Origin: Kineosporia sp. R_H_3
GTDB taxonomy: Bacteria; Actinomycetota; Actinomycetes; Actinomycetales; Kineosporiaceae
Direction: 5' to 3'
NCBI RefSeq assembly: GCF_002198675.1
Contig: NZ_MWLL01000181.1
Location: 2,916 to 41,152 of the forward strand
DNA: 38,237 bases
Under the pieces are notes generated by a model that worked only from the letters and a program-made list of their open reading frames with translations, was not told the DNA's origin and did no database searches. Below are positions 7,588 through 16,706 of this stretch, piece after piece. Each line of letters opens with the position of its first letter. The stretch's first letter is position 1. The position numbers and the translations under genes are program-made.

Positions 7588-7741
7588 CCGGTGCGGGCCC
7601 CGGCTCTGACGGTCCGGACGGCTCGGACGGTGGCCCTGCGACGGCGTCGTGCCAGCAGGTGCGGGGGCAGCCGCACGGCTTCGCCGGGCGGCCGCGACGC
7701 GGTCGGGGGAGGCCCGGCAGCGCGGAGCCTGGTGCACCCAT
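7526..7741 (-). CDS. Possible small Cys-containing protein (low confidence)
   Basis: An ATG-initiated 71-codon frame downstream of ppa on the same strand. It contains RPRRGRPAKPCGCPRTCWHDA, with three cysteines spaced C-x-C-x3-C, followed by a Pro/Ser tail. The Cys cluster looks non-random, but there is no ribosome site, and the 3' end overlaps the last 62 nt of the tetR gene on the opposite strand. It is either a small metal-binding protein or a chance frame. Confidence 0.2.
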   Translation of the reverse strand: MGAPGSALPGLPRPRRGRPAKPCGCPRTCWHDAVAGPPSEPSGPSEPGPAPVTGEQPASASSPRTSGATPR

Positions 7742-7806
7742 ACGGGAGGTGTCGGCCGCGCGGCCCCCGAACTTCAGTGCTCGCGCGACCTGCGGTGCCG
7801 GCGACC

Positions 7807-8316
7807 TCAGTGGTGGAGGCCGCTCTCCGGGTTGTCCGCGAGCCGCTTGCGCGACGCCGCGATCTCGGCGTAGGCCCCGGCCCGGTCCGCCCAATGGGCG
7901 CCCTCGACGCTCTTGCCCGGCTCGAGGTCCTTGTAGGTCTCGAAGAAGTGCTGGATCTCCAGACGGTCGAACTCGCTGACGTCCGTGAGGTCCTGGATGT
8001 GGTTCATCCGCGGGTCGCCCGCGGGGATGCACAGCACCTTGTCGTCGCCGCCGGCCTCGTCGCGCATGTGGAACATGCCGATCGCGCGGCAGCGGATGAG
8101 GCAGCCCGGGAACGTCGGCTCCTCGAGGATCACCAGCGCGTCCAGCGGGTCGCCGTCCTCGCCGAGGGTGCCCTCGATGAAGCCGTAGTCGTGCGGGTAG
8201 CGCGTCGAGGTGAAGAGCATCCGGTCGAGCCGGATCCGGCCCGTCACGTGGTCCACCTCGTACTTGTTCCGCTGCCCCTTGGGGATCTCGATCGTCACGT
8301 CGAAGGAATCGGCCAT
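7807..8316 (-). CDS. ppa: Inorganic pyrophosphatase (family I)
   Basis: This 169-residue soluble enzyme hydrolyses PPi to two phosphates, pulling biosynthetic reactions forward. The length is normal for bacterial family I. It begins [19 protein letters not shown] (the substrate-binding KxxxKYE region) and contains [19 protein letters not shown], which holds the DxDPxD metal-binding signature, then [13 protein letters not shown] and [20 protein letters not shown] precedes the ATG at 8316. It is divergent from dacB, an arrangement seen in many actinobacteria. Confidence 0.96.
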   Translation of the reverse strand: MADSFDVTIEIPKGQRNKYEVDHVTGRIRLDRMLFTSTRYPHDYGFIEGTLGEDGDPLDALVILEEPTFPGCLIRCRAIGMFHMRDEAGGDDKVLCIPAGDPRMNHIQDLTDVSEFDRLEIQHFFETYKDLEPGKSVEGAHWADRAGAYAEIAASRKRLADNPESGLHH

Positions 8317-8448
8317 GTTCGCTCTCCCGTTCGCGGGCGTCCTCGCCCGCATCCTGTGAAGGCGCGAACGACGCGCCGTACGTCACCGTGTGCAGCCGTC
8401 CACACACTAGTGTCCTGCCCGAGGGTGGGTCGGCCGTCTGGGGGTCAT

Positions 8449-9999
8449 GTGCGTCACGTCGCTGCGCGGACGTTCCGTGCTGCCCTCGTGGGCACGGCCG
8501 CCGCCGTCGCGCTCGCGGCGTGCGTCCCGCAGCCGCCCGCGGGCACCGCGGCGGGCAGCACGTCCTCCGCGTCGTCCGGCCCGGCGACGACGGCCACGTC
8601 GGCCACGACGGCCACGACGACGTCGACGCCGGTCCCCGCGACGTCCTCCGCCGCACCGCCGACGACCACCTCGGGCGCACCCGCGCCGTCCGCCCCGACG
8701 AGCACGACGGCGACCGAGACCCTGGGCCCGCCGCCGGCGAGCGACTTCGTCGCCCCGGCACCGGAGCCGGTGCTCGCGGCCCTCACCGGGTCGGCCCCGG
8801 TGCCGACCGCCGCGGGCCTGTCCCGGCGGCTCTCGGCGCTGCTCTCCGACCCCGGGCTCGGCGCCCGGGTCGAGTACGACATCACCGACGTCGAGACCGG
8901 CGAGAACCTCCTCGCCCGCGGCGCGCAGACCCCGGCCACCCCGGCGTCGACGACGAAGCTGCTCACCGCCGTCGCGGCGCTGTCCGTGCTCGGCCCGCAG
9001 GAGCGGCTCGCGACCCGGGTCGTCGCCGGGGCGGACGACGCGACGATCGTCCTCGTCGGCGGCGGCGACATGCTCCTCGCGACCGGCCGGGGCGACCCGA
9101 CGAAGGTCGTCGGCCACGCCGGCCTCACCGACCTCGCCGCCGGCACCGCCGCGGCCCTGCGGTCGGCCGGCCGCACCCGGGTCGCGCTGCGGCTCGACGA
9201 CAGCCTCTTCAGCGGCCCGCGGGTCTCGCCCGCTTGGAGCCCCGCCGACCTCGTCTCCGGCTTCGTGGCCCCGGTGGCGCCGCTGGCCGTCGAGAGCGGC
9301 CGGGCCTCCTCGGGCGACCCGGCCACCGCGAGCGACCCGGCCCTCGCCGCCGCGAACGCGTTCGCCACGCTCCTCGACAAGCGCGGGATCACGGTGACCG
9401 GGGTCGGCCGCGGCCGCGCCCCGGACGGCGCCCCGGCCGTGGCCGAGGTGCTGGGCGCCCCCGTCCAGGACGTCGTCGAGCACATGCTCGACGAGAGCGA
9501 CAACACCGTCGCCGAGGTCCTCGCCCGGCTCGTCGCGGCCCGCGGCGACCGGCCGCCGACGTTCGACGGCGCCGGGCAGGCCGTCATCGACGCGGTCGCG
9601 GAGCTCGGGGTGCCGACGGCGGGCGCGCGGTTCACCGGCGGCAGCGGGCTCGGCCGCGGCGGCGTCATCGCCCCCCGCACCCTCACCGCGACGATCGTCC
9701 TGGCCGCCTCCGAGAAGCACCCCGAGCTGCGGGCGACCCTGACCGGCCTGCCCGTCGCGGGCGTCACGGGCACCCTCGCCGAGCGGTACTCCGGGGCTGG
9801 CCAGGGCCGTGCGGTCGGCGTCGTCCGGGCCAAGACCGGCACCCTCACCGGCGCCAGCAGCCTCGCCGGCACCGTCGTCGACGCCGACGGCCGGCTCCTC
9901 GCGTTCGCCGTCGTCGCCGACCGGGTCACCTCGACCGGTGACGCCCGCGACGCCCTCGACTCCGTCGCGGCCGCGCTCGCGGGGTGCGGCTGCTCCTGA
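8449..9999 (+). CDS. dacB: D-alanyl-D-alanine carboxypeptidase/endopeptidase (PBP4 type), lipoprotein
   Basis: A 516-residue penicillin-binding protein of class C that trims or cleaves peptidoglycan cross-links. All three active-site motifs are present: S167-TTK, S350-DN and K462-TG. The N-terminus is a signal peptide ending in the lipobox ALAAC (Cys 25), so it should be a membrane-anchored lipoprotein. About 80 residues of low-complexity Ser/Thr/Ala/Pro linker follow before the enzyme domain. The GTG at 8449 has GGGGG shortly upstream; an in-frame GTG at 8425 is possible. It is followed after 37 nt by the zincin-like gene and then tilS, a conserved actinobacterial order. Gene name by family and context. 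Confidence 0.92.
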   Translation: MRHVAARTFRAALVGTAAAVALAACVPQPPAGTAAGSTSSASSGPATTATSATTATTTSTPVPATSSAAPPTTTSGAPAPSAPTSTTATETLGPPPASDFVAPAPEPVLAALTGSAPVPTAAGLSRRLSALLSDPGLGARVEYDITDVETGENLLARGAQTPATPASTTKLLTAVAALSVLGPQERLATRVVAGADDATIVLVGGGDMLLATGRGDPTKVVGHAGLTDLAAGTAAALRSAGRTRVALRLDDSLFSGPRVSPAWSPADLVSGFVAPVAPLAVESGRASSGDPATASDPALAAANAFATLLDKRGITVTGVGRGRAPDGAPAVAEVLGAPVQDVVEHMLDESDNTVAEVLARLVAARGDRPPTFDGAGQAVIDAVAELGVPTAGARFTGGSGLGRGGVIAPRTLTATIVLAASEKHPELRATLTGLPVAGVTGTLAERYSGAGQGRAVGVVRAKTGTLTGASSLAGTVVDADGRLLAFAVVADRVTSTGDARDALDSVAAALAGCGCS

Positions 10000-10023
10000 C
10001 CGCGCACGCGGCCGGGCGGCACG

Positions 10024-10029
10024 TACGGT
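10024..10029 (+). promoter_or_regulatory. Candidate -10 box TACGGT (leaderless-type)
   Basis: TACGGT fits TANNNT and ends 7 nt before the ATG at 10037, placing the transcript start at or next to the start codon. No clear -35 is visible. The gene could also be cotranscribed from dacB. Confidence 0.35.
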
Positions 10030-10036
10030 GGGGGAC

Positions 10037-11125
10037 ATGAGCGCCCAGCCCGCCGAAGGTCGTCCGGAGCCCGTCGACCTCCTCGTCGACTGGGACCTCG
10101 CCGCCCGGACCGCCGCCGTCGTCGGCCGGCCGGGTCCGCAGCTGCCGCGCGCCGAGGCCGCGCTCGTCGTCGCCGACCTGCGGTCCGCCGCGCACCGAGC
10201 CGCCCCGCACGTCGCCCGGGTCAGCGGGCTGTCCGCCCCGGCCGGCGAGGGCGTCCTCGTCGTCGACCGCCCGGGCTGGGCCCGGGCCAACACCGACGCC
10301 TTCCGCACCCTGCTGGCCCCGGTCGTCGCCGAGGCCTTCGAACGCCGCGATCACCGGCCCGGCGCCGCGGTCACGGCGGTCGGCAGCCGGGTCACGGCGG
10401 CCGAGATCGGCGGGCTGCTCGGGTTCCTCTCCGGGCGCGTCCTCGGCCAGTACGACGCGTTCGGCGACGGTCCCGGGCGGCTGCTCCTGGTCGCGCCGAA
10501 CGTCGTCCAGGTCGAGCGCGAGCTCGCCGTCGACCCGGCGGACTTCCGGCTGTGGGTCTGCCTGCACGAGGAGACCCACCGGGTCCAGTTCACCGCGAAC
10601 CCCTGGCTCGCTCCGCACCTCGTCGGCCAGGTCCGCGGGCTCGTCGGCCAGCTCATGGTCGAGCCGTCGCAGGTCGCCGAGCGGCTCGCCTCGGTCGCCC
10701 GCAACCTGCCCGAGGTGCTCCGCGGCGGGTCGTCCGGTTCGGGCGCACCGCTGCTCGACGCCGTCCAGACCCCGGAGCAGCGCGCGGGCCTGGCCCGGCT
10801 CACCGCGGTGATGTCGCTGCTCGAAGGGCATGCGGACGTCGTCATGGACGAGGTCGGGCCGCAGGTCGTCCCCTCGGTGGAGACGATCCGCTCCCGGTTC
10901 ACCAAGCGCCGGGCCGGCCGCGGCGCCGTCGACCAGCTGCTGCGCCGGCTGCTCGGCCTCGAGGCGAAGATGCGCCAGTACGCCGACGGGGCACGGTTCG
11001 TCCGGGAGGTCATGGCCCGGGTCGGCACCGACGGCTTCAACCGGGTCTGGGAGTCGCCCGACACGCTCCCGATGCCCGTCGAGATCGCCGACCCGGTCGC
11101 GTGGGTGCGCCGGGTCCACGGCTGA
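10037..11125 (+). CDS. Zincin-like metallopeptidase (DUF2342, 'coenzyme F420 biosynthesis-associated')
   Basis: A 362-residue protein of the DUF2342 family, whose members are labelled F420-biosynthesis-associated from phylogenetic profiling but whose substrate is unknown. It contains HEETH in [16 protein letters not shown] (about residues 176-180), a zincin HExxH in which the second Glu replaces the usual x. A further acidic/His segment is [14 protein letters not shown] (about residues 258-271), which may supply the third zinc ligand. No signal peptide is evident, so it is likely cytoplasmic. It lies between dacB and tilS and ends 7 nt before the tilS GTG, suggesting one transcript. Confidence 0.85.
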   Translation: MSAQPAEGRPEPVDLLVDWDLAARTAAVVGRPGPQLPRAEAALVVADLRSAAHRAAPHVARVSGLSAPAGEGVLVVDRPGWARANTDAFRTLLAPVVAEAFERRDHRPGAAVTAVGSRVTAAEIGGLLGFLSGRVLGQYDAFGDGPGRLLLVAPNVVQVERELAVDPADFRLWVCLHEETHRVQFTANPWLAPHLVGQVRGLVGQLMVEPSQVAERLASVARNLPEVLRGGSSGSGAPLLDAVQTPEQRAGLARLTAVMSLLEGHADVVMDEVGPQVVPSVETIRSRFTKRRAGRGAVDQLLRRLLGLEAKMRQYADGARFVREVMARVGTDGFNRVWESPDTLPMPVEIADPVAWVRRVHG

Positions 11126-11132
11126 CCGGCCC

Positions 11133-12200
11133 GTGGCGGGCCCGCACCCGGCCGTCGCGGCGGCCCGGACGGCGGTCCGTGCCGCGCTCGCGCAGGTTTC
11201 GGCCGGTCCCGTGCTCGTCGCGTGCTCGGGCGGCGCGGACTCGCTCGCGCTCGCCGTCGCGACCGCCTTCGTCGCGCCGCGGGCGGGGCGCACCGCCGGC
11301 GCCGTCGTCGTCGACCACGCCTGGACGCCGGGCTCCGCGGCCGTCGCCGGGCGCGCGGCGCAGCAGTGCCGGGGGCTCGGCCTCGACCCCGTCGAGGTCG
11401 TGCCGCTGCCCGCGGCGGCCCCGGCCGGCCCCGACGGCGGGCCCGAGGCCGCCGCCCGCGAGGGCCGCTACGCCGCCCTCGCCGCCGCCTGCGCACGGCA
11501 CGGGGCGGTCGCCGTCCTCGCCGGCCACACCCTCGACGACCAGGCGGAGTCGGTGCTCCTCGGCCTCGCCCGCGGATCCGGCGGCCGGTCGCTGGCCGGG
11601 ATGGGGACGGTCCGCCGGCTGCCCGTCGCAGGTCCCGCGGACGCCGTGGTGCCGCTCCTCGTGCGGCCCTTCCTCGGGCTGCGCCGGGAGCGGACGGAGG
11701 AGGTCTGCCGGCAGGCCGGTCTCGAGCCCTGGACGGACCCGGCGAACACCGACCCGGCCTACGCCCGGGCCCGGGTGCGGGCCGCGGCGGCGCTGCTGTC
11801 CGACCTGCTCGGCCCGGGGCTGCCCGAGGCCCTGGCCCGCACGGCCGACCTGCTCCGCGAGGACGTCGACGCGCTCGACGCCGCCGCCCTCGACCTGCTC
11901 GCCGCGGCGCTCGCCGCGGCCGCGACGGACGGCGGCGGCCCGCAGGCCGGCCCGCAGGCCGGGCCGCTCGCCCTCGACGTGGCCGTCCTCGCCGCCGCAC
12001 CGGACGCCGTCCGCCGGCGCGCGCTGCTCGTCGCCGCCCGCCGGGCCGGCTGCCCGGCGGGCGCGCTGGCACGGCGGCACGTGCTCGCGCTCGACGCCCT
12101 CGTCGTCGCGTGGCGCGGCCAGGGCGAGGCACACCTGCCGGGTCACGTCACGGGCCGCCGGGTCTGTGGCAGGCTTCTGCTCGCCACCGGCACCCGGTGA
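11133..12200 (+). CDS. tilS: tRNA(Ile)-lysidine synthetase
   Basis: A 355-residue ATP-dependent enzyme that converts C34 of the tRNA-Ile CAU anticodon to lysidine, so the tRNA reads AUA and is charged with isoleucine. The PP-loop ATP motif is C31-SGGADS, and the second signature [20 protein letters not shown] follows around residue 130. The segment [18 protein letters not shown] is also typical. The protein is shorter than long E. coli-type TilS, as in other actinobacteria. The GTG start at 11133 is chosen because it follows the previous stop directly and gives the usual N-terminus. The 3' end leads into hpt. Confidence 0.93.
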   Translation: MAGPHPAVAAARTAVRAALAQVSAGPVLVACSGGADSLALAVATAFVAPRAGRTAGAVVVDHAWTPGSAAVAGRAAQQCRGLGLDPVEVVPLPAAAPAGPDGGPEAAAREGRYAALAAACARHGAVAVLAGHTLDDQAESVLLGLARGSGGRSLAGMGTVRRLPVAGPADAVVPLLVRPFLGLRRERTEEVCRQAGLEPWTDPANTDPAYARARVRAAAALLSDLLGPGLPEALARTADLLREDVDALDAAALDLLAAALAAAATDGGGPQAGPQAGPLALDVAVLAAAPDAVRRRALLVAARRAGCPAGALARRHVLALDALVVAWRGQGEAHLPGHVTGRRVCGRLLLATGTR

Positions 12201-12223
12201 ACCGGTCCGACCGACGGAGTGAC

Positions 12224-12778
12224 GTGGACGCCAGCGACATGGGCAAGGACCTCGAGCGGGTCCTGCTCACCGAGGATCAGATCCAGCAGCGGCTGTCCGA
12301 GATGGCCGCGCGTATCGACGAGGACTACGCGGGCCGGGACCCGCTGCTCGTCGGCGTGCTCAAGGGCGCCGTCATGGTCATGGCCGACCTCACCCGCCAC
12401 CTGCACCAGGCGGTCGAGGTGGACTGGATGGCGGTGTCGTCCTACGGCTCGGGGACGAAGTCCTCGGGCGTCGTCCGGATCATGAAGGACCTCGACCGGG
12501 ACATCACCGGCCGGGACGTCCTCGTCGTCGAGGACATCATCGACTCGGGCCTGACGCTGTCCTGGCTCCTGACGAACCTGCGCTCGCGCGGGGCCGCGTC
12601 CGTCGAGGTCTGCACCCTCCTGCGCAAGCCGTCGGCCGCGAAGGTCGAGGTCGACGTCCGGTACGTCGGGTTCGACATCGAGAACGAGTTCGTCGTCGGG
12701 TACGGGCTCGACTACGCCGAGCGCTACCGCAACCTGCGCGAGGTCGGCACCCTCGCACCGCACGTCTACACCGCCTGA
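12224..12778 (+). CDS. hpt: Hypoxanthine phosphoribosyltransferase
   Basis: A 184-residue purine salvage enzyme (hypoxanthine or guanine + PRPP to IMP or GMP). The PRPP-binding signature [18 protein letters not shown] is at about residues 99-116, with E103-D104 and D107. The upstream loop [16 protein letters not shown] and the flexible-loop segment [11 protein letters not shown] are also typical. The GTG at 12224 is preferred, with GGAG just upstream; an in-frame ATG at 12239 lacks any ribosome site. It lies 23 nt past tilS; the tilS-hpt-ftsH order is conserved in many Gram-positive bacteria. Confidence 0.95.
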   Translation: MDASDMGKDLERVLLTEDQIQQRLSEMAARIDEDYAGRDPLLVGVLKGAVMVMADLTRHLHQAVEVDWMAVSSYGSGTKSSGVVRIMKDLDRDITGRDVLVVEDIIDSGLTLSWLLTNLRSRGAASVEVCTLLRKPSAAKVEVDVRYVGFDIENEFVVGYGLDYAERYRNLREVGTLAPHVYTA

Positions 12779-12835
12779 CGGACGCCGCGGCGACGGGTGC
12801 GCCCCGTGTGACGTTTGCGTCGCGTGCGCACCGGC

Positions 12836-12861
12836 GGAACACTGGACACGGGCCACCCGTT
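12836..12861 (+). promoter_or_regulatory. Candidate ECF-sigma promoter (GGAAC-N18-GTT) upstream of ftsH
   Basis: GGAAC (12836-12840) and CGTT (12858-12861) are separated by 17 nt, matching the GGAAY-N18-GTT pattern known for thiol/heat-stress ECF sigma factors (SigR/SigH type) and resembling SigE-type promoters. It would give a leader of roughly 110 nt before ftsH. This is inferred from spacing and hexamers only. Confidence 0.4.
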
Positions 12862-12981
12862 GCACAGCACGACGTCGGCCGCCAGGCAAGACCGGCGGAC
12901 CGTGATCGTCGACAGATGTCGCGGTGTACCGTCGTTGGCCTTACCGCGAGCAGGAGGGACGGGGCGAACCGCCCCCGGTGA

Positions 12982-15003
12982 ATGGACGTCAAGAGAATTG
13001 TGCGCGGGCCCGTCATCTGGGTCATCGCGGCCGTCGTCGTCGTGCTCATCGGCTCCCAGGTGCTGCGGGGCGAGCAGTACGCGCCCGTCGACACCTCCGA
13101 CGCGATCCAGCTGATCCAGGACAAGCAGGTCAAGTCGGCCAAGGTCATCAACGGCGACCAGCGCGTCGAGCTCACGCTGACGAAGCCGTTCAAGGGCCAC
13201 GACGCCGTCTCGGCGCACTACGTCGACGCGCGCGGGGCCCAGATCGTCGACCTGCTCAACCAGAACAAGCCCGTCGAGGGCTTCACCGACGAGGTCCCCA
13301 AGAACTCCTGGCTGGTCAGCCTGCTCGCGACCTTCCTGCCGCTGCTGCTCATCCTCGGCCTCTTCTGGTTCATCATGGGCCAGATGCAGGGCGGGGGCTC
13401 CCGCGTCATGCAGTTCGGCAAGTCCAAGGCGAAGCTCGTCAGCAAGGACATGCCGAAGGTGACCTTCGCGGACGTCGCGGGCGCCGACGAGGCGGTCGAG
13501 GAGCTCCAGGAGATCAAGGAGTTCCTCGCCGAGCCGGGCAAGTTCCAGGCCGTCGGCGCGAAGATCCCCAAGGGCGTCCTGCTCTACGGCCAGCCCGGTA
13601 CCGGCAAGACGCTCCTCGCCCGGGCCGTCGCCGGCGAGGCGGGCGTGCCGTTCTACTCGATCTCCGGCTCGGACTTCGTCGAGATGTTCGTCGGTGTCGG
13701 TGCCAGCCGGGTCCGCGACCTCTTCGACCAGGCCAAGGCGAACGCCCCGGCCATCGTCTTCGTCGACGAGATCGACGCCGTCGGCCGGCACCGCGGCGCG
13801 GGGCTCGGCGGCGGCCACGACGAGCGCGAGCAGACCCTCAACCAGCTCCTCGTCGAGATGGACGGCTTCGACGTCAAGACGAACGTCATTCTCATCGCGG
13901 CGACGAACCGCCCCGACATCCTCGACCCCGCCCTGCTGCGCCCGGGCCGCTTCGACCGGCAGATCGCCGTCGACGCCCCGGACATGCAGGGCCGGCACCG
14001 GATCCTCCAGGTGCACGGCAAGGGCAAGCCGATGGCGCCGTCCGTCGACCTGCTCGCCGTGGCGCGCCGCACGCCGGGCTTCACCGGCGCCGACCTCGCG
14101 AACGTCCTCAACGAGGCCGCGCTGCTCACCGCCCGCGCCGGCGCCCGGGTCATCGACGACCAGGCCCTCGACGAGGCGATCGACCGCGTCGTGGCCGGGC
14201 CGCAGAAGCGCACCCGGATCATGAACGAGAAAGAGAAGAAGATCACCGCGTACCACGAGGGCGGGCACGCCCTCGTCGCGGCGGCCCTGCGGCACACCGA
14301 CCCGGTCACGAAGATCACGATCCTGCCGCGCGGCCGGGCCCTCGGCTACACGATGGTCATGCCGACCGACGACAAGTACTCCACGACGCGCAACGAGATG
14401 CTCGACCAGCTCGCGTACGCGCTCGGCGGCCGGGTCGCCGAGGAGCTCGTCTTCCACGACCCGACGACCGGGGCGAGCAACGACATCGAGAAGGCGACCG
14501 CGATCGCCCGCCGGATGGTCACCCAGTACGGCATGTCCGAGCGGGTCGGTGCGATCAAGCTCGGCCAGGAGCAGGGCGAGGTCTTCCTCGGCCGCGACTA
14601 CGGGCACCAGCGGGACTACTCCGAAGAGGTCGCGAGCGTCGTCGACGAGGAGGTCCGCCGGTTCATCGAGTCGGCGCACGACGAGGCCTGGGAGGCGCTC
14701 GTCGAGAACCGCCACATCCTCGACGAGCTCGTCATCGCGCTCTTCGAGAAGGAGACGCTCAACGCCGCCGAGATCGCCGAGATCTTCACCGGCGTCGTCA
14801 AGCGGCCCGAGCGCCCGGTGTGGCTGTCGAGCGACCGCCGCGCGGTCTCCGACATCCCGCCGGTCCCGACGCCCGCCGAGCGTGCGGCGTCCAACGGCAA
14901 CGGCACGGCGCACGCCGCGTCGCCGGCCGGTGCCCCGGGCGGGGTCGCCTTCGACGGCGGTGTCTCCTTCGACGCCGACCCCGAGCACGGGGGCCTGCGC
15001 TGA
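12982..15003 (+). CDS. ftsH: ATP-dependent zinc metalloprotease FtsH
   Basis: A 673-residue membrane-anchored AAA+ protease that extracts and degrades membrane and regulatory proteins. Transmembrane helices lie at about 10-28 and 110-132, with a short extracytoplasmic loop between. The AAA domain follows with Walker A at 203-210 and Walker B IVFVDEID (D262-E263). The second-region-of-homology segment is [20 protein letters not shown], and the zinc site is H425-EGGH. HEGGH in place of HEAGH is usual in actinobacteria, but the Walker A reads GQPGTGKT where nearly all FtsH have GPPGTGKT. The start fits the conserved MDVKR opening, although the AGGAGG site (about 12951) is unusually far upstream. 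The tail after about residue 610 is variable Ala/Gly-rich. folE follows within 8 nt. Confidence 0.97.
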   Translation: MDVKRIVRGPVIWVIAAVVVVLIGSQVLRGEQYAPVDTSDAIQLIQDKQVKSAKVINGDQRVELTLTKPFKGHDAVSAHYVDARGAQIVDLLNQNKPVEGFTDEVPKNSWLVSLLATFLPLLLILGLFWFIMGQMQGGGSRVMQFGKSKAKLVSKDMPKVTFADVAGADEAVEELQEIKEFLAEPGKFQAVGAKIPKGVLLYGQPGTGKTLLARAVAGEAGVPFYSISGSDFVEMFVGVGASRVRDLFDQAKANAPAIVFVDEIDAVGRHRGAGLGGGHDEREQTLNQLLVEMDGFDVKTNVILIAATNRPDILDPALLRPGRFDRQIAVDAPDMQGRHRILQVHGKGKPMAPSVDLLAVARRTPGFTGADLANVLNEAALLTARAGARVIDDQALDEAIDRVVAGPQKRTRIMNEKEKKITAYHEGGHALVAAALRHTDPVTKITILPRGRALGYTMVMPTDDKYSTTRNEMLDQLAYALGGRVAEELVFHDPTTGASNDIEKATAIARRMVTQYGMSERVGAIKLGQEQGEVFLGRDYGHQRDYSEEVASVVDEEVRRFIESAHDEAWEALVENRHILDELVIALFEKETLNAAEIAEIFTGVVKRPERPVWLSSDRRAVSDIPPVPTPAERAASNGNGTAHAASPAGAPGGVAFDGGVSFDADPEHGGLR

Positions 15004-15011
15004 TCGACCCG

Positions 15012-15620
15012 GTGACGCTGCCGGACCAGGTGTCCGGCGGCGTCGAGGGACGGCCGCCCTACGACGCCCCGCGCGTCGAGGCGGCCGTCCGCGAGATCCT
15101 CCTCGGCATCGGCGAGGACCCCGACCGCGACGGGCTGCGGGACACCCCGGCCCGGGTGGCGCGGGCCTACGCGGAGATGTTCGCGGGCCTGCGCCAGACG
15201 CCGCGCGAGGTGCTCTCGACGACGTTCGACCTCGGCCACGACGAGATGGTCCTCGTCAAGGACATCGAGGTCTTCTCCTGCTGCGAGCACCACCTCGTGC
15301 CGTTCCACGGCGTCGCTCACGTGGGCTACGTGCCCTCGCAGGACGGCCGCATCACCGGGCTGTCGAAGCTCGCCCGGCTCGTGGACCTCTACGCGAAGCG
15401 GCCCCAGGTGCAGGAGCGGCTCACGACGCAGGTCGCCGACGCGCTCATGGAGATCCTCGAGCCGCGCGGCGTCATCGTCGTCTTCGAGTGCGAGCACCTC
15501 TGCATGTCGATGCGCGGCGTGCGCAAGCCCGGCTCCCGGACGGTCACCTCGGCCGTCCGCGGCCAGCTCCGGGACGCCGCGACCCGGGCCGAGGCGATGA
15601 GCCTCATCCTCGGCCGGTAG
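15012..15620 (+). CDS. folE: GTP cyclohydrolase I
   Basis: This enzyme converts GTP to 7,8-dihydroneopterin triphosphate, the first step of folate synthesis. It has 202 residues from the GTG at 15012; a GTG at 15030 would give 196. The zinc ligands are visible in [11 protein letters not shown] (C91, H94) and HLCMSMRGV (C164). The substrate segments [20 protein letters not shown] and LTTQVADAL are intact. The start is 8 nt after the ftsH stop, so the two genes are probably cotranscribed. In many actinobacteria folP comes next; here folP is about 7 kb away. Confidence 0.95.
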   Translation: MTLPDQVSGGVEGRPPYDAPRVEAAVREILLGIGEDPDRDGLRDTPARVARAYAEMFAGLRQTPREVLSTTFDLGHDEMVLVKDIEVFSCCEHHLVPFHGVAHVGYVPSQDGRITGLSKLARLVDLYAKRPQVQERLTTQVADALMEILEPRGVIVVFECEHLCMSMRGVRKPGSRTVTSAVRGQLRDAATRAEAMSLILGR

Positions 15621-15639
15621 CGCCGCCCGCAGCGGCCGG

Positions 15640-16593
15640 TCAGCCCCGGTCGAGAACGGCACCCGCCGCCTGCGCGTCGCACACGAGGACGTCGACGAGC
15701 CGCCCCCGGAGCGCCCCGTGCACCGGGTCGGCCTTGTCCGCCCCGACGGCGATCCCCACGACCGTCGGGATCGCGGCGATCTCCGCGAGCGTGAGCCCGA
15801 GGACGCGGTCGTCGACCGGCCCGCGGACCGGCGCCCCGGTCGCGTCGAAGTAGCGGCCGGCGATGTTCCCCACCGGGCCCGAGGCCCAGAACTCCTGTCG
15901 CTCGCGGGCCGACGCGTCGACCGCGCCGAGGATCGCCGCCGACGACCCGGCGACGACGCTGCCGATCCCGACGAGCGCGAGGTCCGCGCCCCGCGCCGTG
16001 GTGAGCGCCTCGACGATGGCCGGTTCGGCGGTCATCGCCCGGCGCGCCTCCAGGGTCGCGAAGCCGGCCGGCGCGTGGAAGTAGCGGTACGTCGCGCCGA
16101 GCCGGGTCGCGAACTCGCGGACCAGCTCCTGGCTCGTCACGAACGACGCGCGCCCGGAGACCCCGCCGACGAGCTGGACGACCTCGGTCGACGACATCAC
16201 CGTCGGGGTCACCGCCGCCACGACGGCCTGCAGGCCCTCGCCCCACGACATCGCGATCGTCATGCCGTCCCTGAGCTGCTCGCGCAGCCAGGTCCAGGCG
16301 AGCTCGCCGACGAGGTCGACGGAGCGCACCCCGACCTCGTGGACGTGGCTCGCGACGACCGCGGCCGTGAGCCCGAACCGCTCGACGAGCGCGCGCTCGA
16401 GCGTGAGGTCGCGCCGGACCCGCTCGTGGATCCGGATCTCGACGATGCCGCGCTCCTGGGCGGCGGTGAGCATCCGGGAGACGTTCGAGCGGCTCGTGCC
16501 GAGCAGGCCCGCGATCTGCGCCTGCGAACGGTTCTCCCGGTAGTAGAGCTTCGCGACCTGGATCAGAGAGGCCTCGTCGCGGGGCGAGCTCAC
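15640..16593 (-). CDS. SorC/DeoR-type sugar-binding transcriptional regulator
   Basis: A 317-residue regulator. The N-terminal helix-turn-helix (about residues 8-48: ASLIQVAKLYYRENRSQAQI, GTSRSNVSRMLTAA) is followed by the SorC effector domain with GVRSVDLVGELAWTWLREQL and MSWGEGLQAVVAAV. ADLALVGIGSV and the C-terminal GIAVGADKADPVHGALRG are also present; the family binds phosphorylated sugars and controls sugar uptake or catabolism. The GTG at 16593 is chosen because GGGAGG lies 6 nt upstream; the GTG at 16611 lacks this. No sugar genes adjoin it. It is convergent with folE and divergent from the SulP gene, which is therefore a candidate target (inference). Confidence 0.88.
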   Translation of the reverse strand: MSSPRDEASLIQVAKLYYRENRSQAQIAGLLGTSRSNVSRMLTAAQERGIVEIRIHERVRRDLTLERALVERFGLTAAVVASHVHEVGVRSVDLVGELAWTWLREQLRDGMTIAMSWGEGLQAVVAAVTPTVMSSTEVVQLVGGVSGRASFVTSQELVREFATRLGATYRYFHAPAGFATLEARRAMTAEPAIVEALTTARGADLALVGIGSVVAGSSAAILGAVDASARERQEFWASGPVGNIAGRYFDATGAPVRGPVDDRVLGLTLAEIAAIPTVVGIAVGADKADPVHGALRGRLVDVLVCDAQAAGAVLDRG

Positions 16594-16706
16594 GCGGGAC
16601 CTCCCGGGCACGGCGTCGTCGGCGCCGCGCGGGCCGCGTCGGCGGACCCCATTCTCGCGCCCGGACCGCCGCTGCGGGCGCGACGTCCCGTCACCCGGGG
16701 TGTCCG

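Noticed and set aside
12766-14988. 740-codon minus-strand frame opposite ftsH
   Set aside because: Antisense shadow of a clearly conserved gene; acidic low-complexity product without motifs.
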